Positions 9,538 through 19,613 of a stretch of DNA of 57,758 nucleotides are shown one piece after another; positions within the stretch are counted from its first letter, which is position 1; the number at the start of each line of letters is the position of its first letter. The position numbers were made by a program, and so were the translations under genes. Origin of the DNA: Negativicutes bacterium. Lineage in GTDB: Bacteria; Bacillota; Negativicutes; Veillonellales; Veillonellaceae. The notes under the pieces are model-generated. The model did not search any database, was not told the origin of the DNA, and was given only the letters and a program-made list of their open reading frames with translations. Location: contig SAAC01000006.1 of NCBI GenBank assembly GCA_009929605.1, positions 1 through 57,758 on the forward strand, in the 5' to 3' direction.

Positions 9538-11040
9538 TTATTTTTTCATGCTTCCAGTTTCTGTGAAGCGTTTATGCCAAGAAAGAGCTTCGCCTAACAA
9601 CATTGGTGTATGGGCATTCTTTGTTTCAGCTAATGCTTTTTCTAGGTATTCAGTTAACATAGGTTTGTAGTCAGGGTGTGCACAATTTTCGATGATTGTA
9701 CGAGCACGTTCCACTGGGCTCAAACCACGGCAGTCAGCTACGCCTTGTTCTGTACAGAAAATCATAGTGTCATGTTCGCAATGATCTACATGAGATACAA
9801 ATGGAACGATGGAGCTAATGTCTCCACCTTTTGCCACAGAGTTAGTACAGAAAATAGTCAAGTATGCGCTACGAGCGAAGTCGCCAGAGCCGCCAACACC
9901 GTTCATCATTTTGCTACCCATAATATGAGTAGAGTTAACATTACCAAAAATATCAAATTCGATGGCTGTATTCATTGCAATTACGCCAATACGTCTTGCA
10001 ATACCAGGGTTATTTGAAATTTCTTGTGGACGAAGAATAATTTTTTTACGATATTCGTCAATGTTATCGTAGAAACGTTTTAATCCATCTGGGGATGGGG
10101 ATAATGCAGTACCAGAACATACAGTTACTTTGCCTGCATCAATTAGATCAAACATGCCATCTTGAATTACTTCAGTGTAGATAGACAAATCTGTGAAAGG
10201 ACCTTCTGCTAAGCCACTGATTACAGCATTTGCTACAGAGCCTACGCCAGATTGTAATGGCAATAAGTTTTCTGGCAAACGACCTTCTTTGATTTCGTTT
10301 TCAAAGAATTTAATCAAATGATGGCTCATAGCCTTTGCATCGTCATCAATTGGTGCTAGTGGACGAGTCTTGTCAGTGATATCACATGGAACAACTGCAA
10401 CAATTTTGTCAGGGTCACAAGGGATACCTTCTGTACCGATACGGTCGCCAGGTGTTACCAATGGAATTGGTTGACGATGTGGAGGGTCAATAGGTTCGTA
10501 GATGTCATGCATGCCTACCAAGGATAAAGGTTGGCTTGTATTTACTTCTACAATAACTTTCTTAGCTTGACTAACGAATGTTGGGGAGTTCCCTACGGAA
10601 GTAGATGGAACAATGCTACCATCTTCGTTAATACAAACTGCTTCGATAATGGCAACATCTAAATCTCCGTAGAAACCATAGCGAATATTTTGTGCCATTG
10701 CGCTTAAGTGCATATCAATATAATTGATTTTGCCACTGTTAAGTGCTTTGCGAGTATCGCTGTTAGTTTGGTAAGGGAATCTACGATGGATACCATTTAC
10801 TCGAGTAAGAGCGCCGTCAGCTTCGTCACCAACAGATGCGCCTGTCCATAAATCAATCTGGAATGGATCACTTTCCATTCGTTTTGCCAAAGCTAAAGGT
10901 ACAGCTTTTGCATAACCAGAAGGAGTAAAGCCGGAAATACCAACTTTATCGTTCGGGTTAATCAATTGTGCTGCTTCTTCTGCTGTGACAATTTTAGCCT
11001 GGAGCGCTGTATTCTTTACGCGATCTAGGATGTCAGTCAT
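9538..11040 (-). CDS. scpC: Succinate/propionyl-CoA CoA-transferase (acetyl-CoA hydrolase/transferase family)
   Basis: The likely reaction is propionyl-CoA + succinate giving succinyl-CoA + propionate, which primes the mutase and closes the decarboxylation cycle. The 500 residues match the acetyl-CoA hydrolase/transferase family, with the glycine-rich elements GVGSVANAVISGLAEG and GVGGSGDFARSAY. Acetate or butyrate as co-substrate cannot be excluded from sequence. Start 11040 (MTDILDRV) is chosen because the AAGGAG site is nine bases upstream; the in-frame ATG at 11049 would directly abut that site. It is the first gene of the operon. Confidence 0.88.
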   Translation of the reverse strand: MTDILDRVKNTALQAKIVTAEEAAQLINPNDKVGISGFTPSGYAKAVPLALAKRMESDPFQIDLWTGASVGDEADGALTRVNGIHRRFPYQTNSDTRKALNSGKINYIDMHLSAMAQNIRYGFYGDLDVAIIEAVCINEDGSIVPSTSVGNSPTFVSQAKKVIVEVNTSQPLSLVGMHDIYEPIDPPHRQPIPLVTPGDRIGTEGIPCDPDKIVAVVPCDITDKTRPLAPIDDDAKAMSHHLIKFFENEIKEGRLPENLLPLQSGVGSVANAVISGLAEGPFTDLSIYTEVIQDGMFDLIDAGKVTVCSGTALSPSPDGLKRFYDNIDEYRKKIILRPQEISNNPGIARRIGVIAMNTAIEFDIFGNVNSTHIMGSKMMNGVGGSGDFARSAYLTIFCTNSVAKGGDISSIVPFVSHVDHCEHDTMIFCTEQGVADCRGLSPVERARTIIENCAHPDYKPMLTEYLEKALAETKNAHTPMLLGEALSWHKRFTETGSMKK

Positions 11041-11106
11041 CACTACCATCTCCTTTTACAGTTAATAGTTAATCACTTGGTCTAAAACGTTCCTTAAACC
11101 GACTCA

Positions 11107-11135
11107 ATCGTAAGTTTTTTGCAACTCATTGTCAA
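11107..11135 (-). promoter_or_regulatory. Sigma-70 type promoter of the succinate-decarboxylation operon
   Basis: On the minus strand a perfect -35 box TTGACA (11130-11135) is separated by exactly 17 bases from TACGAT (11107-11112). It lies about 67 bases before the scpC start and is the best promoter match I found in the window. Confidence 0.75.
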
Positions 11136-11150
11136 CCGATATTACAAAAT

Positions 11151-11239
11151 TGCATAATATGCATAAAATATTCAGCATTTATACGTTTTGTATAACTTAA
11201 ACTCATAGAGTTGACTGCCCGTGAATAAGTTTTATTCAC
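11151..11239 (-). promoter_or_regulatory. Three palindromes upstream of the scpC promoter
   Basis: Perfect palindromes occur at 11151-11163 (TGCATAATATGCA), 11179-11195 (TTATAC-5-GTATAA) and 11221-11239 (GTGAATAA-3-TTATTCAC). They are stacked 16 to 100 bases upstream of the -35 box, where activators usually bind. The regulator is unknown. Confidence 0.45.
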
Positions 11240-11555
11240 TTCGTTATAACTCACAGGAATTATCGATATACTCTATATTCATCCTCATCGATACTATGAT
11301 TATCTGCTACATGAAAATACTCAATATTTCATAGGTACACAATAAGGCTGCTATAAACTATATCGAATTTTTCCCGTTTTTTCCCGTATAATATAAATAT
11401 GAGTTATATTTTTGTTTAGACCTTATCTGTTTTATATTCGACATCAATGACACAAACTCCTGCATAGTATCAATAATTAGTCATAAAAATTTTATTTTAA
11501 TTTTTTCTAATAATCATCATATGTATAAGAATATTTCCACTACATAATCTGTAGA

Positions 11556-11586
11556 AAAAAAGCAGCCTATTTTGACATAAACTGCT
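11556..11586 (-). terminator. Terminator after the O-antigen ligase gene
   Basis: On the minus strand AGCAGTTTAT pairs with ATAGGCTGCT (two G-U pairs) over a six-base loop, followed by seven T residues, directly after the stop at 11592. Confidence 0.8.
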
Positions 11587-11591
11587 ATACA

Positions 11592-12830
11592 TCACTTATG
11601 AGATTTTTCATTAACTTTCATAAAAGCCCCTACCCAACCAAGCAACTGCCAAAATACAACGGCCACCTGATGGCTATAGAGTTCAAAATCCGATAGACCA
11701 CTTACAAGAATGGCAACAACTAGCGTCCCCACACCAATTTGTGCAGATTTTCTAAATCCATCACCATCCAGCCGTAATGCGGCCACCGCATGTCCTATAA
11801 TGACAGTCATGAACAAGATAAATCCAGGGATACCTATTTCAGCAAGCATATTGAGATACAAATTATGGGCATGATACATCAATATCACTGGTGCTTGAAT
11901 AAAGTAATTATAATCAGGATACACAAGCCAGAAAGTATTCCATCCGATACCAAAGATTGGATGTTCCGCGATGATATATGTCGTACTATCCCACAAAGCC
12001 CAACGCAATGCAACAGACGTGTCCTGTCCATGGAATAATGACCACAGACGCCCCGCAATTTCACCTTGATAGAAATAAAGCACAATAGGAATCCCTAAAA
12101 GAGACCACAGAAGGCGTCGCTCTACCACAATCCCCCAGTATAGGACCATAGCCGCAAAGCTCACCCAAATTCCACGGGAGTAGGTAAGAAGCATAACGAG
12201 AAATACTACGATGGCTACTGGTAAAATTTTATACACCTCTTCATAACGCTTTGCCTTGAAGTAAGTCAACACATAGCTACCAGCTACACTGAGAACCATC
12301 AAAAGATAAGCTCCTAGCAAATTAGGATTTTGCAAGGTCGATGACATGCGACGCATCAATTTAGGGAATTGTTTAGCATCTACCCATTCATGCATATGTA
12401 CATTAGGTACAAATACATACTGATACACTCCAATTACGCAGACCAACAAAGCACTACCGAAGAAAAATTGTAAAAATATTCGCCACTGCCAATATTCGGA
12501 CATATAGGTTCGCATCAGGTAGTAGATGCCCCCACAGGCCACAACTTGATAAAGCCATCCTACTAGGGACCAGTCCCTATGCTCTGATATGACGGAGGAT
12601 ACGCCTACCCATAGTACATAGGCTACCACAGTACATGACAACCACCCTGTAGGTCGTTTAATGAGATGTTGACGCCCTTGATCATATAGAGATAATACTA
12701 TAGCCGACCATAATAAAATATCACCTACTAATGGCTCTAATGGCATAAATAAGGCCACACCATATATTAACTTTTCAATGTACGGCCTTATACCCTTATC
12801 TGTTACAAGTAAGGGGCTATGATGATCCAT
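11592..12830 (-). CDS. O-antigen ligase family membrane protein
   Basis: This 412-residue protein has about ten or more hydrophobic segments and the Wzy_C/WaaL-type periplasmic loop, with GWNTFWLVYP and the typical HAHNLYLNMLAEIGIPG near residue 315. In the family such proteins join undecaprenyl-linked polysaccharide to lipid A-core or polymerise repeat units in the outer leaflet of the inner membrane. Ligase and polymerase are not separable by sequence alone. No sugar-transferase genes lie nearby. The start has AGAGGTCGG upstream. It is separated from folC by a terminator. Confidence 0.8.
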   Translation of the reverse strand: MDHHSPLLVTDKGIRPYIEKLIYGVALFMPLEPLVGDILLWSAIVLSLYDQGRQHLIKRPTGWLSCTVVAYVLWVGVSSVISEHRDWSLVGWLYQVVACGGIYYLMRTYMSEYWQWRIFLQFFFGSALLVCVIGVYQYVFVPNVHMHEWVDAKQFPKLMRRMSSTLQNPNLLGAYLLMVLSVAGSYVLTYFKAKRYEEVYKILPVAIVVFLVMLLTYSRGIWVSFAAMVLYWGIVVERRLLWSLLGIPIVLYFYQGEIAGRLWSLFHGQDTSVALRWALWDSTTYIIAEHPIFGIGWNTFWLVYPDYNYFIQAPVILMYHAHNLYLNMLAEIGIPGFILFMTVIIGHAVAALRLDGDGFRKSAQIGVGTLVVAILVSGLSDFELYSHQVAVVFWQLLGWVGAFMKVNEKSHK

Positions 12831-12907
12831 AGTCCGACCTCTGCTTTCTAAACATACAATATGTTACAACAATTATAATTATTATAGCATGTTACGTATA
12901 GTGTATA

Positions 12908-12942
12908 CAAAAAAACGTATTGGCCGCAACCAATACGTTTTC
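12908..12942 (-). terminator. Terminator of the valS-folC transcript
   Basis: On the minus strand AAAACGTATTGG pairs with CCAATACGTTTT around a short GC loop, ending in seven T residues. It lies about 20 bases after the folC stop. Confidence 0.88.
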
Positions 12943-12963
12943 TATATGTAATTCAAGAATACA

Positions 12964-14271
12964 TTAATGAGAATCTTGTTGCTGTAACCAGGCTCTAGCT
13001 TCACCGAGAATATAGAGTGACCCACACACAACGATAGTGTCTCCACTCTTTGTTGTTTCAGTCGCTGTAGTCAAAGCATCAGACACAGTAGTAGATACTT
13101 CTACCTCAGCGGTCTTTACCATGTCAGAAATCGTTTTGCCAAGGGCTAATGGATTTTCAGAACGTGGTGTCGGTGCTGGCACAGTATATACGGTATCTTG
13201 CGGTTTTACTACCTCACGAATGATGGCTTGTTCGTCCTTGTCAGACAAAATGGCCATAATGATTGTTTTAGGTTCATCTTTAAAGAGTTCTTTATACGTC
13301 ATGCCAAAGGCTTCAGCGCCTGCCGCATTATGAGCACCATCAAAGATGTACGTGCGGTCATTGTGCTTTTTGATTTCAAAACGACCTGGCCATGTGGCGC
13401 GAGCAAAACCTTCGCGCATAGTTTCTTCACTGATAGAACTATCTTGGTCCATCAATAGACGGACGGTCATTAATGCACAAGAAATATTAACGGCTTGATG
13501 AATCCCTACTAGGGATGTAAATAACATTGCTGGCTGCCCATCCTCTGTGCTAACAGTCACCATTTGGCCTGTTTTCATAGAGCTACGACTACCAATGCCA
13601 AAACGTTTGTTAAACACATATAGTGGTGCGTGTTTAGCAGTTGCTTCATTTTCTATGACATTGAGGGCCCCACCTTGAGCCGCAGTCACTACAGGAATAC
13701 CTTCCTTAATGATGCCCGCCTTGTGATGCGCAATTTCCTCAATGGTATTACCACAATAGGCCTGATGATCAATGGATACATTCGTAATCACAGATACTAC
13801 TGGTGTTACCACATTCGTAGAATCTAACAAACCGCCAAGACCTACCTCTACCACCGCATAATCCACCTCTTGCTCTTGAAAGAACAGAAATGCCGCTGCT
13901 GTGAGGATTTCAAATTGTGTAGGTGCTTCGATGCCCTTTGCAATAATGGCATCCACCGCTGGTTTTACTCGTTCAATGAGTGCGCCAAAACCATCTTCGC
14001 TGATGTTGGCATCATTGATGTGCATACGCTCTGTATAGGATTCAAGGTGAGGCGAAGTAAATCGCCCCACCCTGAGTCCACTATTAAACAAGGCATATGA
14101 CACATACGTAGTTACAGAGCCCTTACCATTCGTGCCGGTAACATGCACAATTTTATAGCTCTTCTCTGGATTCCCCAATTCAGCGAGAAGCGCAGTGATG
14201 CGTTCCAAGCCTGGTTTAATGCCAAAGGATGATGCTTCTTCTAAATATTGCACAGCTTGTTCGTATGTCAT
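12964..14271 (-). CDS. folC: Bifunctional folylpolyglutamate/dihydrofolate synthase
   Basis: FolC adds glutamate to dihydropteroate and to folates using ATP, in the cytoplasm. The 435 residues match the Mur-ligase-like family: P-loop VTGTNGKGSVTTY near 44-56, then the FTSPHL and DGAHN motifs. Cytosolic folate supply links it functionally to fhs and fchA later in the window. The start follows GGAGGTATCC, and the valS stop is nine bases upstream, so it is co-transcribed with valS. Confidence 0.93.
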   Translation of the reverse strand: MTYEQAVQYLEEASSFGIKPGLERITALLAELGNPEKSYKIVHVTGTNGKGSVTTYVSYALFNSGLRVGRFTSPHLESYTERMHINDANISEDGFGALIERVKPAVDAIIAKGIEAPTQFEILTAAAFLFFQEQEVDYAVVEVGLGGLLDSTNVVTPVVSVITNVSIDHQAYCGNTIEEIAHHKAGIIKEGIPVVTAAQGGALNVIENEATAKHAPLYVFNKRFGIGSRSSMKTGQMVTVSTEDGQPAMLFTSLVGIHQAVNISCALMTVRLLMDQDSSISEETMREGFARATWPGRFEIKKHNDRTYIFDGAHNAAGAEAFGMTYKELFKDEPKTIIMAILSDKDEQAIIREVVKPQDTVYTVPAPTPRSENPLALGKTISDMVKTAEVEVSTTVSDALTTATETTKSGDTIVVCGSLYILGEARAWLQQQDSH

Positions 14272-14280
14272 GGATACCTC

Positions 14281-16938
14281 CTATAAAGTTTTCAAGAATT
14301 CTTCACGTTCTAACAAGGCTTGTTGTTTTTGTTTGTATTCAGCCAATTTTTCTTGTTCTTTTGCCACAACTGCTTCTGGTGCTTTGTCCAAGAAACCTTG
14401 GTTATTCAATTTACCTTCTAGACGGGAAATTTCTTTTTTCATTTGTTCTTTTTCTTTGTTGATACGTTCACGTTCTTTGTCGGCATCAATCAAATCTTTA
14501 AGAAGCAAGTATACTTCTAAACCATTAACTACGGTTACGGTAGCATTTTCTGGTTTAGCATCTGTGCTATTAAGGATAGTTACTTTTTCAGCCCAGGCTA
14601 ATGTGACGAAATAATCACCATGTGCTGACACTGTGTCCATGAGGGACTCATCAGTAGGTGCCAAAATAACTTCTGCTTTTTTACCTAATGGTACATTCAT
14701 TTCTGCACGCATGTTACGAATGCCTTTGATAGCATCCATCATCACTTGCATTTGACGAGCTGCCTCTTTTTGTTCTGTGAAAGGCAATGCTGTTGGCCAT
14801 TTAGCTACAACGATGCTGTCCCCTTCATGAGGCAAATGTTGCCAAATGTGTTCAGTTACAAACGGCATGAATGGATGTAACAATTCAAGCATATGGCGAA
14901 GGATATTAACCAACAAGTATTGTGCAGTGGCACGGTCACGACCGCCTTCTTTATTGTACAAACGAGGTTTTGCCAGCTCGATGTACCAGTCACAGTATGT
15001 ATTCCAAATGAAATCATATACAGTGCTAGCAGCTTCACCTAATTCAAATTTATCTAGGTTTGCCGTGATGTTTGCAACGGCATCATTATAGCTTTCAATA
15101 ATCCATTTATCCGCCAATGTTAAATCAGCGTCGGTTGGAACGAAGCTTTCATCATAGCCGTCGAGGTTCATTAATACGAATTTAGAGGCATTCCAAATTT
15201 TATTAGCAAAGTTACGGTTCGCCTCAACGCGTTCCATATAGAAACGCATATCGTTACCAGGGGTATTACCAGTTACTAACGTAAAACGCAATGCATCAGC
15301 ACCATATTCGTCGATTACATCAAGTGGATTGATACCATTACCCAAGGACTTGGACATCTTACGACCTTGGCTATCGCGAACGAGACCATGGATAAATACG
15401 TGTTTGAACGGAATTTCCTTTTCAAATTCAAGACCCATGAAGATCATGCGAGCTACCCAGAAGAAGATGATATCGTAACCAGTTACAAGTACGCTAGTTG
15501 GATACCATTGTTCGAGTTCCTTCGTATTTTCAGGCCAGCCCATTGTAGCAAATGGCCACAAAGCGGAACTGAACCATGTATCAAGTACGTCTGGATCTTG
15601 TGTTACTGTCCCATGACAATGAGGACATTCTGTAATATCCTCACGGGAAACGATGGTTTCACCACAGCTATCGCAATACCAAGCAGGAATGCGATGACCC
15701 CACCACAATTGGCGAGAGATACACCAGTCGCGGATATTTTCAAGCCAGTTTGTGTACGTTTTTGTGAAACGTTCTGGCACGAATTCGATGGATTTATCGT
15801 ATACCACATCAAGAGCAGGTTTTGCTAATGGTTCCATGTTTACATACCATTGTTTGGACACTAATGGTTCCACTATCGTATGGCAACGGGAACAATGACC
15901 TACTGCATGATCATGGTCATCGATTTTAGCCAATAGGCCCATTTCTTTTAACTCAGCTACGGCTTGCTTACGAGCTTCTTCACGAGTCAAACCTTCAAAT
16001 TTACCTGCCAAGGCATTCATAGAACCATCAAGATTCATAACAGTGATAGATTCCAAATTATGGCGTTGGCCCATTTCAAAATCGTTAGGGTCATGAGCTG
16101 GTGTAATTTTTACACAACCAGTACCGAAGCTAGAGTCAACATAGTCATCGGCAATCACTGGAATTTCACGATTTACGAATGGTAATACTAATGTTTTACC
16201 AATCAAATCTTTATACCGATCATCATCGGGGTTAACTGCTACCGCCACGTCACCAAACATAGTTTCAGGACGTGTTGTAGCCACTGTTACAAAACGTGTA
16301 GCATCATCCTTAACAGGATAGTTGATGTACCACAAATGACCATGTTCGTCTTCATGTTCTACTTCTACATCACTGAGCGCAGTGTTACAACGAGGGCACC
16401 AGTTCGTAATACGTTCACCACGATAGATTAAACCTTTTTCGTACAATGCTACGAATACTTCGCGCACTGCATGATAATAGCCTTCATCCAAAGTAAAACG
16501 TTCACGAGACCAGTCACAGGAGGCACCTAAACTACGAATTTGTTTAACGATAGTATCGCCGTATTCTTTTTTCCATTCCCATACGCGTTCCACAAATTTT
16601 TCACGACCTAAATCGTGACGAGATTTGCCTTCGTTTTTCGCAAGCATTTCTTCTACTTTAATTTGTGTAGCGATACCCGCATGGTCAGTACCAGGCATCC
16701 ACAATACGTTATAACCTTGCATGCGTTTGAAACGAATCAAGATATCTTGCAATGTGTTATCAAGGGCATGACCCATGTGTAACATACCTGTTACATTCGG
16801 AGGTGGCAAGACAATGCTGAATGGTGGTTTATTGGAATCTACTTCTTCGTGAAAGTAGCCTTGTGCTTCCCAATAACCATACCATTTTTTCTCAATGTCA
16901 CCAGGGTTATAGGTCGTTAAATTTTCGTAGGTTTTCAT
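14281..16938 (-). CDS. valS: Valine--tRNA ligase
   Basis: ValS charges tRNA-Val. This 885-residue class Ia synthetase has HMGH as its HIGH motif (54-57), KMSKS in [10 protein letters not shown], an editing domain, and a C-terminal coiled coil of about 60 residues that is typical of ValS. Start 16938 (MKTYENLT) follows TTAGGAGGAACA; the seven-residue longer frame overlaps tatC and is rejected. The stop of tatC at 16959 is 20 bases upstream. No T-box leader is seen, in keeping with its mid-operon position. Confidence 0.96.
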   Translation of the reverse strand: MKTYENLTTYNPGDIEKKWYGYWEAQGYFHEEVDSNKPPFSIVLPPPNVTGMLHMGHALDNTLQDILIRFKRMQGYNVLWMPGTDHAGIATQIKVEEMLAKNEGKSRHDLGREKFVERVWEWKKEYGDTIVKQIRSLGASCDWSRERFTLDEGYYHAVREVFVALYEKGLIYRGERITNWCPRCNTALSDVEVEHEDEHGHLWYINYPVKDDATRFVTVATTRPETMFGDVAVAVNPDDDRYKDLIGKTLVLPFVNREIPVIADDYVDSSFGTGCVKITPAHDPNDFEMGQRHNLESITVMNLDGSMNALAGKFEGLTREEARKQAVAELKEMGLLAKIDDHDHAVGHCSRCHTIVEPLVSKQWYVNMEPLAKPALDVVYDKSIEFVPERFTKTYTNWLENIRDWCISRQLWWGHRIPAWYCDSCGETIVSREDITECPHCHGTVTQDPDVLDTWFSSALWPFATMGWPENTKELEQWYPTSVLVTGYDIIFFWVARMIFMGLEFEKEIPFKHVFIHGLVRDSQGRKMSKSLGNGINPLDVIDEYGADALRFTLVTGNTPGNDMRFYMERVEANRNFANKIWNASKFVLMNLDGYDESFVPTDADLTLADKWIIESYNDAVANITANLDKFELGEAASTVYDFIWNTYCDWYIELAKPRLYNKEGGRDRATAQYLLVNILRHMLELLHPFMPFVTEHIWQHLPHEGDSIVVAKWPTALPFTEQKEAARQMQVMMDAIKGIRNMRAEMNVPLGKKAEVILAPTDESLMDTVSAHGDYFVTLAWAEKVTILNSTDAKPENATVTVVNGLEVYLLLKDLIDADKERERINKEKEQMKKEISRLEGKLNNQGFLDKAPEAVVAKEQEKLAEYKQKQQALLEREEFLKTL

Positions 16939-16958
16939 TGTTCCTCCTAAAAGTAACA

Positions 16959-17945
16959 TTACTTTTTCATCATTTTCGATAATACAAAGACGGAAATTTC
17001 ATAGAGACAAATCATCGGCAATGCAATCATCGTCTGAGAAAACATATCAGGTGTTGGCGAGATGGCCGCCCCGATAATGAAAGACAGTAAAATAAAGATT
17101 TTTCGTTTGCTCTTTAAGAACATGGAGTTGATTAAATTGAAATACCCCATAATGATTAACACCAGCGGTAATTCAAAAATCAATCCAAATGGCAATATAA
17201 AGGCTATCACAAAGTCTATGTATTGACCAATAGAAAATAGTGCTTCTAATTCATCTGTACCGAATCCAATAAAGAATTTAACGGCTGCCGGCAAGACGAG
17301 AGTATAGGAAAATATAATCCCCATCGCAAACAACATGACCGCCACGGGAATAATCCAGTTTGTCAGTCGTTTCTCTCGCGTTGTCAGGGCTGGTACGATG
17401 AACATCCATATTTGGTATAAAATGACAGGCGATGCTAATATGATACCGCCTACAACAGCCACCTTCATATAGGTGAAGAACGCTTCTGTAGGACGCATAT
17501 AATAGAGTTTGCCCGCAGGACCAACCAATAAAGCCAATAAAACATCTACATAATAAAAGGCGATCCCTGAGCCAATGACTATGGCAATAGCCATAATAAT
17601 AATACGGTGACGCAACTCTGTTAAATGCCCTACCAAGGACAAATCACGAGCCTCGTCCATCATTTTTTGTTCCATTTCCGTATAACGCGGTTCTTGTTCA
17701 ACTATTTGTGTACCAACACTAGAGTCACCAGTGTTATCAGAACCCGCTACTACGTCCCCATCAGTAGTTTCCACATTCTCATCACCGGCAACTCCCTTAG
17801 GATTTGCTTCCGTTGGATGTGGTCCTACCTTGAAGGCTTGTTGCTCTTTGGCTAGTGCCACTTGTCGCCGTTTCTGACGAATCACACTATCAAGAGAAGG
17901 TTTCTTAGGGGGATATTCGAAGTCTTTCGGTTCGAACGCTTCCAT
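16959..17945 (-). CDS. tatC: Twin-arginine translocase subunit TatC with long N-terminal extension
   Basis: TatC is the polytopic receptor for twin-arginine signal peptides. The canonical core starts at about residue 104 with [12 protein letters not shown] and runs to the end with six expected membrane spans, including the ALTTREKR and FELPL regions. About 100 residues precede it: basic at first ([17 protein letters not shown]), then acidic and low-complexity. TatC has its N-terminus inside, so the extension is cytoplasmic. A GAAAGG site before 17945 supports this start, although a later Met at 95-96 could give a normal-length protein. No tatA is in the window. Confidence 0.9.
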   Translation of the reverse strand: MEAFEPKDFEYPPKKPSLDSVIRQKRRQVALAKEQQAFKVGPHPTEANPKGVAGDENVETTDGDVVAGSDNTGDSSVGTQIVEQEPRYTEMEQKMMDEARDLSLVGHLTELRHRIIIMAIAIVIGSGIAFYYVDVLLALLVGPAGKLYYMRPTEAFFTYMKVAVVGGIILASPVILYQIWMFIVPALTTREKRLTNWIIPVAVMLFAMGIIFSYTLVLPAAVKFFIGFGTDELEALFSIGQYIDFVIAFILPFGLIFELPLVLIIMGYFNLINSMFLKSKRKIFILLSFIIGAAISPTPDMFSQTMIALPMICLYEISVFVLSKMMKK

Positions 17946-17946
17946 A

Positions 17947-18918
17947 CTATACCTTTCTATCTGCTAAATTAGCTACAGCCATTTCTAATAGTACTTTACC
18001 ATCAAAATCAGGTAATTGGTTTAGTGCATCATAGGCGTCATTGCAGTATTTATCAGCTACAACTAGGGTATTATCTACACCGCCTTGAGCAATGACATAG
18101 TCAATGATGGCTTGATCATCACCGCCATTAGCAAGGTTTTTAATATCTGCCAATAGTTTGTCTTTATTGTCATCTGTAACAATGCTCAATAATGGATAGG
18201 TTAATAAACCTTCCTTGAGATCATTGCCTGACGGTTTGCCCGTAGTATCGGAGCTTTCACGATAGTCCATGATATCATCGGTAATTTGGAATACCATCCC
18301 CAATGCGTGACCATAGCGTTTCAATTGCACGATATGCTCAGGAGACCATCCCCCTAACATGCCGCCCAGTTCCATACAGCCTTCCATAAAGTCTGCCGTT
18401 TTTTTCTGGGTTTTCGTCATATAACGGTCAATTCCTTGGTCAATGCGGTACACATCCTCCATCTGCATGAATTCACCCTCAACGAGGCATGTGATGATAT
18501 GTGTAAACACCTTAAGGTATTCCGTACTGTTAAGACTAGCCACCAAAGCAAAACATTTGGCAAATAGATAATCCCCACTTAAAATAGCGATTTTATTGCC
18601 CTTATGAGTGTGGATGGTACTTTCTCCGCGTCGAATAGCGGCTTGGTCGAGTACATCATCATGAATCAATGTTGCCAAATGTAACATTTCCACAGATTCT
18701 GCAATTTTAATACGCTCCTCTTGTACGGAATTTCCCGCAAGAGCTACCAAAATACAGAGTTGTGCACGCAAGCGTTTACCACCTGCTGCAGATAACGGCC
18801 GAATCAGAGCATTGAAATCCTCTGCACCCGTTTCAAAAGACGCTGCTAGAGATACTTCGACTTGTTCTAAGTCTTGGCCGATTTGTTCAATTATATCGAA
18901 TTGTGTAGCCTCGCTCAT
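17947..18918 (-). CDS. All-trans polyprenyl diphosphate synthase
   Basis: This enzyme condenses isopentenyl diphosphate onto an allylic primer to build a long isoprenoid chain, probably the side chain of menaquinone or a related quinone. The 323 residues contain both aspartate-rich motifs, LIHDDVLD (first DDxxD) and TDDIMDY (second), plus GGKRLR. Product length cannot be read reliably. It overlaps the engB stop by four bases and lies two bases before tatC, so it is translationally coupled to both. HepT/IspB-type is most likely. Confidence 0.9.
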   Translation of the reverse strand: MSEATQFDIIEQIGQDLEQVEVSLAASFETGAEDFNALIRPLSAAGGKRLRAQLCILVALAGNSVQEERIKIAESVEMLHLATLIHDDVLDQAAIRRGESTIHTHKGNKIAILSGDYLFAKCFALVASLNSTEYLKVFTHIITCLVEGEFMQMEDVYRIDQGIDRYMTKTQKKTADFMEGCMELGGMLGGWSPEHIVQLKRYGHALGMVFQITDDIMDYRESSDTTGKPSGNDLKEGLLTYPLLSIVTDDNKDKLLADIKNLANGGDDQAIIDYVIAQGGVDNTLVVADKYCNDAYDALNQLPDFDGKVLLEMAVANLADRKV

Positions 18919-19613
18919 GCTTCGTCTCCCACTAATATTTCATTAATACGTTGTTGTAACAGCTCGCGTCCCGTATGTTTCAATGAACTATACGGAATCG
19001 GTGGCGTTTCCGTTGGATAGAGTTCCTTGATTTTCGCTAAATTAGACTGACGCTCTTTGGAATTTAATTTATCGATTTTCGTTACTACGATTTGTAGTGG
19101 CACCCCAGCCTGTACAAGCCAATCAAAGGCTTGCTTATCGATAGGCATTTCAGGATGACGGCCGTCAATCAACAGGCATAATAGCATCAATCGCGGTGAA
19201 TGCAAAATATAGTCTGCTATGAAAGAAGACCATAAATCGCGATTCCCCTTGTTCGTTTTAGCAAAACCATAGCCCGGTAAATCTACGAGGAACCAGTTAT
19301 AACGGCGTTCTTCCGTTTCACTGATGTTTTCCTTGGACTCGATATCAAAGAAATTAATCGTTTTTGTTTTACCCGGCTGTCCGCTCACCAAGGCAAGTCC
19401 TCGATAATTACATAAGGAATTAATTAATGAGGATTTACCTACATTAGAGCGACCCAAGAAGGCAACCTCTACTGTGTCGCCCTCTGGGTATTGGTCTTCT
19501 TTCACACAAGATATATTATATTTTGCAGCAATAATGCGAGGGCCTGCAGGTACCTTTCTCGTATACACGGGAGCTGGACCTTGGGGCTTGTTCGTTTTTT
19601 TTCTTTTTTGCAT
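18915..19613 (-). CDS. engB: Ribosome-biogenesis GTPase EngB/YsxC
   Basis: EngB is an essential GTPase of large-subunit assembly. The 232 residues carry G1 GRSNVGKSS, the G3 DLPGYG and the G4 TKID motifs. An N-terminal tail of about 25 basic residues precedes the domain, slightly longer than usual. The lon stop and the engB start overlap (TAATG), and lon-engB is a conserved pair in Firmicutes. Confidence 0.95.
   Translation of the reverse strand: MQKRKKTNKPQGPAPVYTRKVPAGPRIIAAKYNISCVKEDQYPEGDTVEVAFLGRSNVGKSSLINSLCNYRGLALVSGQPGKTKTINFFDIESKENISETEERRYNWFLVDLPGYGFAKTNKGNRDLWSSFIADYILHSPRLMLLCLLIDGRHPEMPIDKQAFDWLVQAGVPLQIVVTKIDKLNSKERQSNLAKIKELYPTETPPIPYSSLKHTGRELLQQRINEILVGDEA

Larger units (their letters stand above)
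11050..11591. other. 542-base intergenic region: waaL end to propionate-operon promoter
   Basis: No gene is seen on either strand. It holds the waaL terminator (11556-11586), an AT-rich middle with a TTTTTTCCCG duplication near 11367-11386, the operon promoter (11107-11135) and three palindromes just upstream of it. It is the control region of the succinate-decarboxylation operon. Confidence 0.75.
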
